A stretch of 64,000 nt of DNA from Desulfitobacterium sp050251735 (GCA_050251735.1 JBFWMF010000001.1:62001-126000), one strand, 5' to 3'. Counted from the stretch's first letter, positions 36,262 through 45,221 are shown. Made by a program: numbers and translations. Notes: a model not told the origin generated them from the letters alone.

Positions 36262-38049
36262 ATGTCAGAAATGGCGGAAAAGAAGGATGAGAATTTTTCA
36301 AAAACCTGCTCCGTATGCTGGAAGCCCGATGAAAAGAAGTATCTTATCACGTTAACAGACGCAGTTAAGTTTGTCGTGCCTGCTCCGCAAGCGGGGGTAT
36401 TGTGTATTAATGGCGAAGCTCAACAAAGGGCATTTAAAGTCGAGCCAATCGATGTCCTTGAGTTTTATCCCACGGTCTTTCCGGGAGATTTGAATTGGGA
36501 TTTAGAAGTTCGCGATCAGGGATTCACCGCAGTGGCTAGGGTTACTCATCAAAGACCAGGATACTATACTATTCCCGATAGTATTGAAGAGGAAATGACC
36601 ATTCGTTTTGATGAAATTATTGTCTGGCAGGATTCTAAACCAGAAGGTCAATATTCGAACGAAGATAAGCTTCAGGCAGATCTGTTGGGGCAAGGGATTA
36701 TTTTTGGTGTTTTTCCCACGGTATGGGAGGCTATTACTGCCGTACAAGGTGTTGGTGAGGTGCTCATAGCTCAAGGAAAGGCGCCTACCTTACCTGTTCA
36801 TGCCCAAATTGTAGACTTAATAACCAAGAAACAGACGAACCAACACGAGGATCAGCGTGTTGATTATTTTGCTTCTAAGATTAATTTAATCCAGGCAGGA
36901 CAAGCCTTAGCTCGCAAAATACCAGCTAAGCCCGGGATTCCTGGGAAGAATGTATATGGACAGGAAATTCCGGCTCCTATGCCAAAGGATTTTCAATTTA
37001 AATTGAAGAAGAATGTCCATTTATCTGAGGATGGACTGGAAGTCATAGCGACTATTGCAGGACTCCCTCTTCGTATGGACGAATTATCCTTTGGCGTTGA
37101 GGCTGTATTTATGCTTAATCAGGACCTTGACCTAGCAGTGGGGAGCATTGAATTCCCAGGCGATGTTTTTATTTCGGGAGATGTCCATGATGGTTTACAT
37201 GTCTATTCAGGCGGAAAGGTTGAAATTCGAGGCTCAACTTCCCGAGCAGAGATCCGAGCAGAGAAGGGTCTCAATATATATCGCAATGTTCTGGCAGGCA
37301 AGCTAGTTGTGGGAGCACGTTTTGTCGTACGTTCAAAGCTTCTGAAGGATATGCAAGCTTTATATGATGATTTGAACGCCTGTCTATTAGTGACGATTGA
37401 CTTTATGAAATCTCCCCAGGCGAAAGCTCTACGGGAAGGCCAAAGCCTTAAGGTTATTATCGAGCGGAGATTCGCGGATTTGCCCAAGAAAGCGAATGAC
37501 TTTGAGAGGTTTCTCTTATCAACAAAGGATGAGATGATTACTCAGGAGTTGATTGTTTTTGCGCGTACGACCAAGCGTTTCTTAACAGGCTTAGGGCCTC
37601 TTGAGCCACAGGCTCTGCCTTTGCTCGGACGGGTTAATCAAGCCTTCAAGCAGCTCATTGATAGTATGGCCTTTGAATTACCGGAAAAGCTCGATTGCAA
37701 TGTCGACTATGTTCAAGGGGCTGTAGTAGAATGCGCCGGTGATTTTGTTTGTCGGAAAGGCAGCTATAATTCGGTCATTCAGGCTGCAGGGGACCTCAAG
37801 ATTGAAGGGGTGTGCCGAGGGGGCAAGATTATTGCGGGGGGCAATGTCGTGATTAAGGAGCTTGGCGGATCGGGTGTAAGCACAACGACAGTTCAATTCC
37901 CCGGTACGAAGCGCTTGAAGGTTGGCTATTGCCATGCTAATGTCACGGTCATTGTCGATAAAGAGATCATATCAATGGAGGAACCCTATAAATCCCTCGA
38001 AATTTATCGTGAGGAAGGTAGAGTTCAAATTGAGCGTTTGAAGGGGTGA
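36262..38049 (+). CDS. FapA/DUF342 domain protein
   Basis: 595 aa. The FapA-type core (~130-380) has the typical DYFASKINLIQAGQALARKIPAKPGIPG, then repeated short beta turns in GDVFISGDVHDGLHVYSGGKVEIRG. A charged coiled region (~380-470) and further beta-repeat units (VVECAGDFVCRKGSYNS) follow. DUF342 proteins occur beside polar flagella and capsule genes, but the biochemical role is unknown. The ATG at 36262 follows GAGGTGACGGAC; an in-frame GTG nine bases earlier is less likely. It ends five bases before moeA. Confidence 0.8.
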   Translation: MSEMAEKKDENFSKTCSVCWKPDEKKYLITLTDAVKFVVPAPQAGVLCINGEAQQRAFKVEPIDVLEFYPTVFPGDLNWDLEVRDQGFTAVARVTHQRPGYYTIPDSIEEEMTIRFDEIIVWQDSKPEGQYSNEDKLQADLLGQGIIFGVFPTVWEAITAVQGVGEVLIAQGKAPTLPVHAQIVDLITKKQTNQHEDQRVDYFASKINLIQAGQALARKIPAKPGIPGKNVYGQEIPAPMPKDFQFKLKKNVHLSEDGLEVIATIAGLPLRMDELSFGVEAVFMLNQDLDLAVGSIEFPGDVFISGDVHDGLHVYSGGKVEIRGSTSRAEIRAEKGLNIYRNVLAGKLVVGARFVVRSKLLKDMQALYDDLNACLLVTIDFMKSPQAKALREGQSLKVIIERRFADLPKKANDFERFLLSTKDEMITQELIVFARTTKRFLTGLGPLEPQALPLLGRVNQAFKQLIDSMAFELPEKLDCNVDYVQGAVVECAGDFVCRKGSYNSVIQAAGDLKIEGVCRGGKIIAGGNVVIKELGGSGVSTTTVQFPGTKRLKVGYCHANVTVIVDKEIISMEEPYKSLEIYREEGRVQIERLKG

Positions 38050-38053
38050 AGTG

Positions 38054-39268
38054 ATGGAAACCATGATTTCTCTTGAGCGAGCTTTAGATATCATCTTTGA
38101 ACAGGTGAAGCCTCTGGGAACAGAAAGAATTCACCTAGCCCAGTCCTATGGCAGAGTCTTAGCCAAGGATATTGAAGCAGCAATTGATATGCCTCCTTTT
38201 GATCGTTCACCTTTGGATGGATATACATACTACGCTCAACCATCAGATCCGTCGCCCTTGACGTTACAAATTGTCAGTGAGATTCCTGCTGGGAATTGGC
38301 CTGAGCGCGAGCTTAAGCTTGGGGAATGTGCTCGGATTTTTACGGGGGCACCGATTCCTCAGGGTGCTAACTGTGTGGTTAGGCAGGAGGATACGGAGCC
38401 GCTCGGTGATCGTGTCCAGATTAATCAGCCTGTTCGGCCCGGAGCTAATGTTGTGTATTGTGGTGAGGAGACTAGGAAAGGTGATATTGTCTTAGCAACG
38501 GGCGAATTGCTCTCTCCTGCGGCAGTAGGATTGCTTGCTTCTCTGGGTGTAGAAGTGGTAGAAGTCTATCGATCACCTAAGGTGGGAATCCTCTCTACCG
38601 GTTCAGAGCTTCGGGAAGTCGGCGACCCCCTTACCCCGGGAAAAATCTATAATAGCAATACATATACTCTGCAAGGACTATTATTGGAGGCAGGCTGCCA
38701 AGTAAAAGTCGCTCCCTTTGTGGCAGATGATCTAGGCGAAACCGTTGCCGCCTTAAGGGCGCTAGAAGATATGGATTTTGTAGTGACGACCGGAGGAGCC
38801 TCGGTAGGGGATTATGATTTAATCAGAGATGCTTTAGAGGAAGTGGGTTGTAAACTGCTCTTTTGGAAGGTTAACTTTAAACCGGGAACCCCAGTGGCGG
38901 TTGGCATTAAAGGAGATATGCTCTACTTCTCCCTATCAGGGAATCCGGCTGCGGCCGTAGTGAACTTTGAGCTTCTAGTCCGTCCCGCCTTACGAAGACT
39001 CAAGGGTAGAAAATTACCAGAACGTACTTTCCCGGTTTATATGGATGGTGACTTCGGTAAATCGGGTAAACAAAGAAGATTTATACGGGCTCGGGCTGTT
39101 TTCCGTAATGGTGAGATTTGGGCAGATCCAAATTTTGCTCAAGGCTCAGGTATTTTACGCTCTATGAAGGGTAGCCACTTACTTATCGATGTGCCGGGGG
39201 GACATGGACCGGTGCAAAAGGGAGAGCGCCTCCAGGGTCGTTGGATCTCCTCTTGGGAGGAAGACTAA
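38054..39268 (+). CDS. moeA: Molybdopterin molybdenumtransferase MoeA
   Basis: 404 aa. Recognisable segments are MPPFDRSPLDGYTY, IFTGAPIPQGANCVVRQED, the MoCF-domain TGSELREVGDPLTPGKIYNSN, TTGGASVGDYDLIRDAL and FSLSGNPAAAVV. MoeA inserts molybdenum into adenylated molybdopterin. It abuts mobB with no gap, so they form a two-gene cofactor unit joined to the FapA gene. The start is the ATG at 38054, behind AAGGGGTGA. Confidence 0.95.
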   Translation: METMISLERALDIIFEQVKPLGTERIHLAQSYGRVLAKDIEAAIDMPPFDRSPLDGYTYYAQPSDPSPLTLQIVSEIPAGNWPERELKLGECARIFTGAPIPQGANCVVRQEDTEPLGDRVQINQPVRPGANVVYCGEETRKGDIVLATGELLSPAAVGLLASLGVEVVEVYRSPKVGILSTGSELREVGDPLTPGKIYNSNTYTLQGLLLEAGCQVKVAPFVADDLGETVAALRALEDMDFVVTTGGASVGDYDLIRDALEEVGCKLLFWKVNFKPGTPVAVGIKGDMLYFSLSGNPAAAVVNFELLVRPALRRLKGRKLPERTFPVYMDGDFGKSGKQRRFIRARAVFRNGEIWADPNFAQGSGILRSMKGSHLLIDVPGGHGPVQKGERLQGRWISSWEED

Positions 39269-39760
39269 ATGGCAATTCCTGTCGTATCCATTGTGGGACA
39301 ACACTCCAATTCCGGAAAAACCACGCTTTTAGTTAAGTTGCTAACGGAAGCGAAGCGGCGAGGCTGGCGTGTTGCTGCTGTAAAGCATGATGTTCATGGA
39401 TTTGAAATGGATAAGCCGGGCAAGGATACTTGGCGATTTGCTCAAGCGGGAGCGGATGTGGTCGTGATCTCTTCACAAGAGAAAATGGCCATGATTGAGA
39501 AAGTTAAAGAAGAACTGACACTTGAACAGGTTATTACACGGATTCCGCAAGTGGATCTAATTTTCACCGAAGGGTATAAGCATGGTAACCAACCACGGAT
39601 TGAAGTCTTCCGTTCGGCAGTTCATCAAGAGCTTTTGTCCAAACCGGAGCAGTTAATTGCGATTGCTAGTGATATCTCCTTCGATTTGGGGGTACCTTGC
39701 TTTGACTTGGATGATGCGGTGGGGATTTGCGATTTTTTAGCTGAGAAATATGGTTTGTAG
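39269..39760 (+). CDS. mobB: Molybdopterin-guanine dinucleotide adaptor MobB
   Basis: 163 aa. The P-loop GQHSNSGKT (10-18) sits in an N-terminal SIMIBI fold, with the family's HDVHGFEMDKPGKDTWRFAQAGA and FTEGYKHG segments. It supports GTP-dependent guanylation of molybdopterin. It directly follows moeA, and the unit ends at a strong terminator. Confidence 0.92.
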   Translation: MAIPVVSIVGQHSNSGKTTLLVKLLTEAKRRGWRVAAVKHDVHGFEMDKPGKDTWRFAQAGADVVVISSQEKMAMIEKVKEELTLEQVITRIPQVDLIFTEGYKHGNQPRIEVFRSAVHQELLSKPEQLIAIASDISFDLGVPCFDLDDAVGICDFLAEKYGL

Positions 39761-39761
39761 G

Positions 39762-39800
39762 GTGGGACAAGGGCGTGTGGCCTTTGTCCCACTTTTGTTT
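39762..39800 (+). terminator. Terminator after mobB
   Basis: GTGGGACAAGGG (39762-39773) pairs with CCTTTGTCCCAC (39781-39792), followed by TTTTG and TTTT. A very similar hairpin occurs at 40091-40123 on the other side of the structured element. Confidence 0.85.
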
Positions 39801-39801
39801 T

Positions 39802-40046
39802 CTTGTAAGATTCGGGTCGGGTAGCTTCTCACACATCGTTCCCTCAATAAGCTGTGCGCACCCGTTCTAACACTCAAGCACGCAGCTCCGTCGGGTTCCC
39901 GCCCAAATCGCTCCTGCTCAATGGTCGGTTGGAAACGTCCTGTTTCCAACCCGACTCCGTTGCGTGCTCTTCGCGAAGAACGGGTAGCTGCTCGCTTGAA
40001 ATCGTTCACTATTGTGTGAGAAGCTACTCTTACGGGTCCTTGCAAG
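39802..40046 (+). repeat. Structured interspersed element, copy A
   Basis: The core spans 39821-40027 between perfect 15-base inverted ends GTAGCTTCTCACACA (39821-39835) and its complement (40013-40027). Looser pairing continues outward to 39802 and 40046. Inside, matching segments recur on both arms (ACCCGTTCT, AGCACGCA and TCGGGTT and their complements), so the whole folds into a long stem. The centre holds a region GCCCA...TGGTC with loop CGCTCCTGC, and a perfect hairpin GGTTGGAAAC-GTCCT-GTTTCCAACC at 39927-39951. Copies B and C share loops and fold. It lies between mobB and a convergent gene. Confidence 0.85.
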
Positions 40047-40090
40047 TTGAACTTTTATGTCTTCAAGTCAAGCTTACATGTCTAAAAGGT

Positions 40091-40123
40091 GGGACGAAGG
40101 CGGGTGCCTTGTCCCGTTTTTTT
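40091..40123 (+). terminator. Second terminator-like hairpin downstream of copy A
   Basis: GGGAC-G-AAGGC (40091-40101) pairs with GCCTT-GTCCC (40106-40115) around GGGT, followed by seven T. It strongly resembles the mobB terminator at 39762, as if duplicated. The remaining 190 bases to the end of the convergent gene (40124-40314) show nothing I can identify. Confidence 0.75.
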
Positions 40124-40314
40124 AACTAATGAGGAGTATAGCTTTTATTTTTACCTACTCTGTGGAAAAGTCAATTATGGCTTCTGTTCATTATTAACAC
40201 AAGTCAAGTTTGTCTATCGGGCGATGGGTAAAGGGGCAACCAGCATAGGGACAAGTAGTGACTTAGCCTTACTTCAATTCGTGGGACCTAAGGAACGGCG
40301 TATTCAGGTATTCT

Positions 40315-41229
40315 TTAGCGGATTTTCTCTAGTTGCCTTGTGGCCCAGGGTAAGAGGGGCATGGCGGCTAGGGAAGAGATGATGTTGAAGAGGGTGTGGG
40401 CGTTGGCGACTTGGAGGGTGATACTGCCGCCGAGCCATTCTAGGAAGTGGGCTAGTGGGGTGACAAGGGGGAGGAAAAGGAGTGCGCCAAAGAGATTGAG
40501 AGAAACGTGGAAGATGGCGACCCGCTGAGCGGCTCTGTTCGTGGCTAAAGACGCGATGACAGCTGTGAAGCAAGTGCCGATGTTGGCTCCGAAGATAAAG
40601 GCGAGGGCCGTAGGTAGAGTAATCCAACCCTCTGAGGCTAGAATCATCACAATACCGGTGGTGGCAGCAGAGGAGTGAAGGACAGCAGAAAGTAGGGTTC
40701 CGGCGATAATTCCTTGTAAATGATGGTCTCCCAGTTGATGGAGAGATTTTTGGACCCATTCCAGTTCGGCTAAGGGTGCCATACCGCTCTCGAGGAGGTT
40801 TAAGGCGAGAAAGAGCATGCCCAGACCTAAACAGGAGAGTGCCAGATAACGCCAGCGCTGAGGAAAGAAGAGGTATCCTAAGGCCCCGAGTAAAAGAGCA
40901 TAGGGTATGAGGGGTTCGAGAGGTAATGCAAGGAGCTGTGTGGTTATGGTTGTACCGATGTTGCTGCCTAGAATAAGTCCTAAGGCGTTTGGAAAAGCAA
41001 TAAGACCAGAATCAACAAAGGAGACGACCATCACCGTTAATGCTGTACTTGATTGAAGGATTGCTGTTGCTATGGTTCCGCTCCAAAAGCCCCGCCAAGG
41101 TGTAGCTGTCATCTGGTGGAGAAGTGTGCGAAAGGTTTCACCGGCAAAGGCTTGTAAGCCATAGCGCAATATGTGCATTCCATAAAGCAGAAAAGCGAGT
41201 CCTAGGATTAAAGCAAGGAGAATGGTCAA
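40315..41229 (-). CDS. Na+/phosphate cotransporter family (NptA/PNaS)
   Basis: 304 aa on the minus strand. Two inverted repeats of the Na_Pi_cotrans fold are visible: the first holds ILQSSTALTVMVVSFVDSG and GSNIGTTITTQLLA, the second LHSSAATTGIVMILASEGW and GANIGTCFTAVIASLATN. About eight hydrophobic helices. Bacterial relatives import phosphate or act as sodium-linked efflux-type carriers. A TTG at 41229, eight bases after GGGAGG, is the best start; an in-frame ATG at 41313 would add 28 hydrophilic residues. Confidence 0.85.
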   Translation of the reverse strand: MTILLALILGLAFLLYGMHILRYGLQAFAGETFRTLLHQMTATPWRGFWSGTIATAILQSSTALTVMVVSFVDSGLIAFPNALGLILGSNIGTTITTQLLALPLEPLIPYALLLGALGYLFFPQRWRYLALSCLGLGMLFLALNLLESGMAPLAELEWVQKSLHQLGDHHLQGIIAGTLLSAVLHSSAATTGIVMILASEGWITLPTALAFIFGANIGTCFTAVIASLATNRAAQRVAIFHVSLNLFGALLFLPLVTPLAHFLEWLGGSITLQVANAHTLFNIISSLAAMPLLPWATRQLEKIR

Positions 41230-41371
41230 GACAAAGGCCTCCCCTTCGGGACAAGGACTGTTCCGATGTCCCACACGATGTTTGCTGTAAAAAGTATATG
41301 GGCAATTTTTCATCGGCAGAACAGGCGCAACAGTTCCCTAGCGTGCGTAAAGTATCCCAAGGGGTGATGGT

Positions 41372-41851
41372 ATGCTCGTTCGCCAAGGCACAATAAAGGA
41401 TTGGCCCTTTATGTTTGAACTTGCTAAGGATTTAATTCCAGTGAATATTTCGCCGTGGCGCCAACAGCCACTGGAAGAGACCATGAAATATCGGGTAAAG
41501 ATGCTGAAGAACTTTTGGACTTGGATCAAACAGAGCGACTCGAAGGTTTTTATTGCTGAAACAGATCAAGATCAGCCTGTGGGTTTCTTGGTTCTTTATA
41601 CCCATGCAGTTGAAGAATTAACGGGATTACATCAAGCATGGATTATGGATCTCGCTGTCCTTGAGGAATTTCGAAAGAAGGGAATAGGTAGAGTTCTGAT
41701 GGAAGCTGCTGAAGCATATTGCCGTGAAGAAGCTATTCAGTATCTCGGGTTGGCGGTAAGCACTCATAATATTCAGGCCCTCAACCTCTATCAAAGCCTT
41801 GGTTTTGTGGAAGAACGCAAGCTTATGGTTAAGGTTTTGGATAAAATCTAA
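41372..41851 (+). CDS. GNAT family N-acetyltransferase
   Basis: 159 aa. Motif A is clear as IMDLAVLEEFRKKGIGRVLMEAAE (acetyl-CoA pyrophosphate loop RKKGIGR), with motif B as LGLAVSTHNIQALNLYQSLGFVEE. The substrate is unknown. ATG at 41372 behind AAGGGGTGATGG. Divergent from the phosphate transporter and alone in its unit, closed by a terminator. Confidence 0.88.
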   Translation: MLVRQGTIKDWPFMFELAKDLIPVNISPWRQQPLEETMKYRVKMLKNFWTWIKQSDSKVFIAETDQDQPVGFLVLYTHAVEELTGLHQAWIMDLAVLEEFRKKGIGRVLMEAAEAYCREEAIQYLGLAVSTHNIQALNLYQSLGFVEERKLMVKVLDKI

Positions 41852-42157
41852 CTATAATAAAAGGAGCTAAAAATGCTGGGCCTAAGGCTATGGTGCATTC
41901 TTAGCTTCTTTTAGTTTATAAAAAAGATTATAAAAACAAAAGAAGCTTGCGAAAAACGCAAGCCGAAGTAAAAGAGAGGAGTGGGGATAAAAAATTGGAA
42001 AACGTGAGACTAGTTAAATTGTTTCCCGAGATAGCTGGCAATATACATAGGAATAAGTATTTTTGTAAAAAAAGTATTTTTCACGGTTGCCATGTAGTAT
42101 AATGCATAATCAAAGACGGTGGTATAATAGAGAAAAATTCGTTGATGGAGGAATACC
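41852..42157 (+). other. Intergenic region before the tldD gene
   Basis: 306 bases without a gene. After the terminator at 41859-41914 there is a second small hairpin, GCTTGCG-AAAAA-CGCAAGC (about 41946-41964), followed by an A-rich run. Two TATAAT hexamers (42098-42103 and 42123-42128) could be -10 boxes for tldD, but neither has a good -35. Confidence 0.4.
41859..41914 (+). terminator. Terminator after the acetyltransferase gene
   Basis: AAAAGGAGCTAAAAATGC pairs with GCATTCTTAGCTTCTTTT at 16 of 18 positions. The pyrimidine-rich right end and following TTTAG serve as the tail. Confidence 0.7.
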
Positions 42158-43654
42158 GTGAATCGAAAAGAAATAGCGGAGATTGTCCAATCAATTTTAC
42201 AAGCAGAGGGATTGGAAACTGAAGAAGGTTGTTATTATGTTGTGCGTGCACAATCTAGGCGAGAATGGGCTCTTAGGCTGACCAATGGCCGCTTTGAAAG
42301 GGTTTCAACCGTCAGAGAAAGTGGAGTAGGGGTACAGGCATTTACTCCCGAGGGTGCCGCAGGCTTTGCTTCAGTTGATGCACTTACTGTTGAGGCAGGA
42401 AGAGAAGCTATGAAGCGAGCCCTGACCCTCGCTCAACGCAATGCTAGGATTGGCGCAGAATTAAATCAGGAGATATTCAAGCTATCACCTCTTCAGGCTG
42501 AGGGGGATAATCCGGCTAAGTGGAAATTTGACCATTTTGCGCTCGAAGAGCTGCAGGAGCAAGTTCTGTTTTTACATAAGCGTTTAGTGGACAAGGGTTC
42601 AGAGACTTCTTGGCAGTCCAATTATCGCCAGGTTGAGGATATCTGGTGTATTGGGCGAACCGATGGAACCCTAGTGTCTTATGTGGTTCCTCGAGCGGTA
42701 CTGATGCATCAAGGAACCGTTCGCGAACAAGGAAGAGCTCAAAATGCCTTGGTCCAACGCAGTGGGGTGGATGCCAATCTGTTGCTGATAGAAAAAGAGG
42801 ATACTAGCTTAGAACAAAAGGCCCTAGAGCGGGCAGATTTTGCTAGAAGAGTCTGCATTGCACCAAGCTTACCAAGCGGACATTACCCTTTAATTATTGA
42901 TTATGGCTTGGCTAAGGGCTTAGCTCACGAAGCTTTTGGACATGCCGTAGAATCAGATCATATGAAGGAATCGGTGCTAGGGGAGAACGGGAAGCTCAAA
43001 AAAGGACTTCAAGTCGCTCGTCCCGGAGTCCATATTATCGACGGACCTTTAGCGGGGGATTGGGCTTATCAGCCGTATTCTGCTAACGGTTTGGTCCGTG
43101 AAACGGTAGAAATTGTTAAAGATGGTATTCTAGAGGCGGGCCTAGGCGATGTTTTCTCGGCCCGAGAAGCGGGGATGCCTGTCACAGGGGCTGGGAGAGC
43201 GGAAAGCTATGGATCAATTCCCTTGCCAAGGATGACGAATATCCGTTTAATAGTAGAAGATGAGCTAGCCTTACCGAATACTTCGGGATTAATGGATGAG
43301 GTCTCACAAGTGCGCAAGGTTTTACTGGAAAAGGGCGAGCTTCAACAGGAGGGGAAGCATCTTCTGCTCCTAGGCTATCGAGGTGGACAGGTTAATCCTA
43401 AAACAGGTGATTTTGTCTTCCAATGTGATGGAATTATTGATGCTGCAGACCCGGAGTTAACTATCTATCAACCGAGTATTTTCAGTGGGAAAATCCTCTC
43501 AGCCTTGCAGGCCATACGCGTCGGCATAGGCGGAGGGTGTTATGATGCCATTGGAACCTGTGGTAAAGGGGGGCAATCCGTTCCTTCCAGCGGAGGGAGT
43601 CATCGCTACCTCCTTCTCGATCAAGATGAAAATGTAAGTTTGGGAGGGGAGTAA
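42158..43654 (+). CDS. tldD: TldD-family metallopeptidase subunit
   Basis: 498 aa. The TldD zinc motif HEAFGH is at residues 257-262 (LAHEAFGHAVESDH). The downstream conserved block GMPVTGAGRAESYGSIPLPRM is present. With TldE/PmbA it forms a processive peptidase known for maturation of peptide antibiotics and degradation of unfolded peptides. GTG start behind GATGGAGGAATACC. It is immediately followed by its partner, three bases on. Slightly longer than E. coli TldD (481 aa). Confidence 0.9.
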   Translation: MNRKEIAEIVQSILQAEGLETEEGCYYVVRAQSRREWALRLTNGRFERVSTVRESGVGVQAFTPEGAAGFASVDALTVEAGREAMKRALTLAQRNARIGAELNQEIFKLSPLQAEGDNPAKWKFDHFALEELQEQVLFLHKRLVDKGSETSWQSNYRQVEDIWCIGRTDGTLVSYVVPRAVLMHQGTVREQGRAQNALVQRSGVDANLLLIEKEDTSLEQKALERADFARRVCIAPSLPSGHYPLIIDYGLAKGLAHEAFGHAVESDHMKESVLGENGKLKKGLQVARPGVHIIDGPLAGDWAYQPYSANGLVRETVEIVKDGILEAGLGDVFSAREAGMPVTGAGRAESYGSIPLPRMTNIRLIVEDELALPNTSGLMDEVSQVRKVLLEKGELQQEGKHLLLLGYRGGQVNPKTGDFVFQCDGIIDAADPELTIYQPSIFSGKILSALQAIRVGIGGGCYDAIGTCGKGGQSVPSSGGSHRYLLLDQDENVSLGGE

Positions 43655-43656
43655 AG

Positions 43657-44979
43657 ATGAAGCTCGTAGCTCAGCTTGAGGAATTTCTCCATAGCGCCAA
43701 AAGCACACCGAGTAGAAATGACTTGGGGATTCGTGATTGGAGGATTTTGGTTCACGAGGCCTCGGCCTTATCTTTAGGTATCAAGGAAAACTCACCGGGT
43801 TGTGTCTATACTCCTCCTAGCTATCGACAGGGGGAGAGCGGCGACATCTATATTATCTGGGAGGATGGTCGCTTAACCCAAGCTCAAGTGCAAGTACCTC
43901 CTCAACAAGGTGCGAGCGCTTATTGGCAAATGCAACTTGAGGAATGGCGACAAGCTTCATATGAAGATCCCGAGGGGGCAGATATCCCTCTTCCCGAGCC
44001 CTTACCGATCGTGGCGTTAGAGGATCGAGAGATAGAGCGGATTTTAGCTGGAGAAGACGAACTGCTTTTTGAACAACTGGCAAAGCTTTTGCAGGATATT
44101 CAGCCAAGGATTAACCTAAACGCTAGTATTCAAGCAGGCTGGGGACACCGTCATGTTCGTAATTCCAAAGGTCTTGCGGTCAGCTACCAACAATCGCAAT
44201 ATGCTCTTTCCTATTCCTTTGATAGTTTAGTTGGTTCAGGCTTTGCAAAGCGACGCTTGATTCGACCTGAAGAATGGGATAATCTATGGAAGCGGACAAA
44301 TATCTATTATAAAAATTTGCAGGATAATGCTCCTGAAATCAATGCTAAGACAGTAGTTGTCTTTTCACCGAGTGTTGTTGGAAGCCTCCTTGGTCAGTTC
44401 ATTTTTCCGAATCTGATCGGGCAAAGCATCTTAGAAGGACAAAGTGCCTTTAAGGCTGAAGAATTTAGGGCACATAGGCTAGTCTTCCACGAGGATTTGG
44501 ACCTGTATGTAGACCCTCTGCGCCCACTTGAATGGGGTTCTTATCTCGTAACTCCTGAAGGAGTCCCCGCTCAAAAGACCATTCTTATTAAGAATGGAAG
44601 TCTACAAACGCCAATATTGCGGATCAAGGATGCGAAAAAATGGGGAGCATCGCCAACCGGGGTTTCCAGTGGGACATCGGGACTTTACCTCGAATCAAGG
44701 CAAGAAAAACCTTGGGAGGAAGTTCTCTCCGGCATTGAGGATGGCATCCTTATCTTATCCGTTCTAGGTATGCATACCCAAAATAGCGCCTCGGGAGATT
44801 ACTCTTTAAGTGCTCCTCAGAGTCTGCGTATTCTCAAAGGGAAGATCGTTGGCAAGCGAGATGTGAAGCTCAGCGGAAACTTTTTCAAGGATTTGGCATC
44901 CTCGGAGACGATTCTAGGGCAAGAAGAGATGGAAACTAAGCCTTACCTGGTGGTGAGGACTGGGGTTCAGAATATGTAA
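43657..44979 (+). CDS. TldE/PmbA-family partner subunit
   Basis: 440 aa. The same two-domain architecture as TldD but without the HExxxH zinc site, as expected for TldE/PmbA. The C-terminal block PTGVSSGTSGLYLESRQ and LSVLGMHTQNSASGDYSLSA corresponds to the PmbA signature GVFG..RTDP..G-like end. ATG behind GGGAGGGGAGTAAAG. Structured element B starts one base after its stop codon. Confidence 0.85.
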   Translation: MKLVAQLEEFLHSAKSTPSRNDLGIRDWRILVHEASALSLGIKENSPGCVYTPPSYRQGESGDIYIIWEDGRLTQAQVQVPPQQGASAYWQMQLEEWRQASYEDPEGADIPLPEPLPIVALEDREIERILAGEDELLFEQLAKLLQDIQPRINLNASIQAGWGHRHVRNSKGLAVSYQQSQYALSYSFDSLVGSGFAKRRLIRPEEWDNLWKRTNIYYKNLQDNAPEINAKTVVVFSPSVVGSLLGQFIFPNLIGQSILEGQSAFKAEEFRAHRLVFHEDLDLYVDPLRPLEWGSYLVTPEGVPAQKTILIKNGSLQTPILRIKDAKKWGASPTGVSSGTSGLYLESRQEKPWEEVLSGIEDGILILSVLGMHTQNSASGDYSLSAPQSLRILKGKIVGKRDVKLSGNFFKDLASSETILGQEEMETKPYLVVRTGVQNM

Positions 44980-44980
44980 G

Positions 44981-45184
44981 GATTTTACTTTACAACGATC
45001 ACTCAGTAAGCTGCGCGGACAAAACTAATGCTCAAGCCATCCGCTCCATCGGGTCCCCGCCCAAATCGCTCCTGCTCAATGGGCGGTTGGAAACGTCCTG
45101 TTTCCAACCCGATTCCACGGATTGCCTTTCGCAAAGTTTTGTTTCCGCTCGCTTAGAAGTCGTTCTCTGTTGTAAAGTAAAATC
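44981..45184 (+). repeat. Structured interspersed element, copy B
   Basis: Perfect 16-base inverted ends GATTTTACTTTACAAC (44981-44996) and the complement (45169-45184). Within the stem, ACAAAACT and ATCCG occur on both arms, where copies A and C have ACCCGTTCT and AGCAC. The inner hairpin GCCCA/TGGGC encloses the conserved AATCGCTCCTGC. The second hairpin GGTTGGAAAC-GTCCT-GTTTCCAACC is at 45085-45109. It starts one base after the TldE stop and ends 37 bases before the PHP gene start. Confidence 0.85.
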
Positions 45185-45221
45185 TGGTAATTTATAAAGT
45201 ATGACTTTGGGGGATAAAAAA

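Noticed and set aside
39737..40045. Open frames across copy A on both strands, with similar peptides across copies B and C
   Set aside because: The frames exist because the repeats share sequence. They have no ribosome sites, and the differences between copies keep base pairing rather than codons.
40304..40759. 151-codon frame overlapping the phosphate transporter gene in another frame of the same strand
   Set aside because: Its Pro/His/Arg-rich product is typical of a shadow frame; the transporter frame has two clear family repeats.
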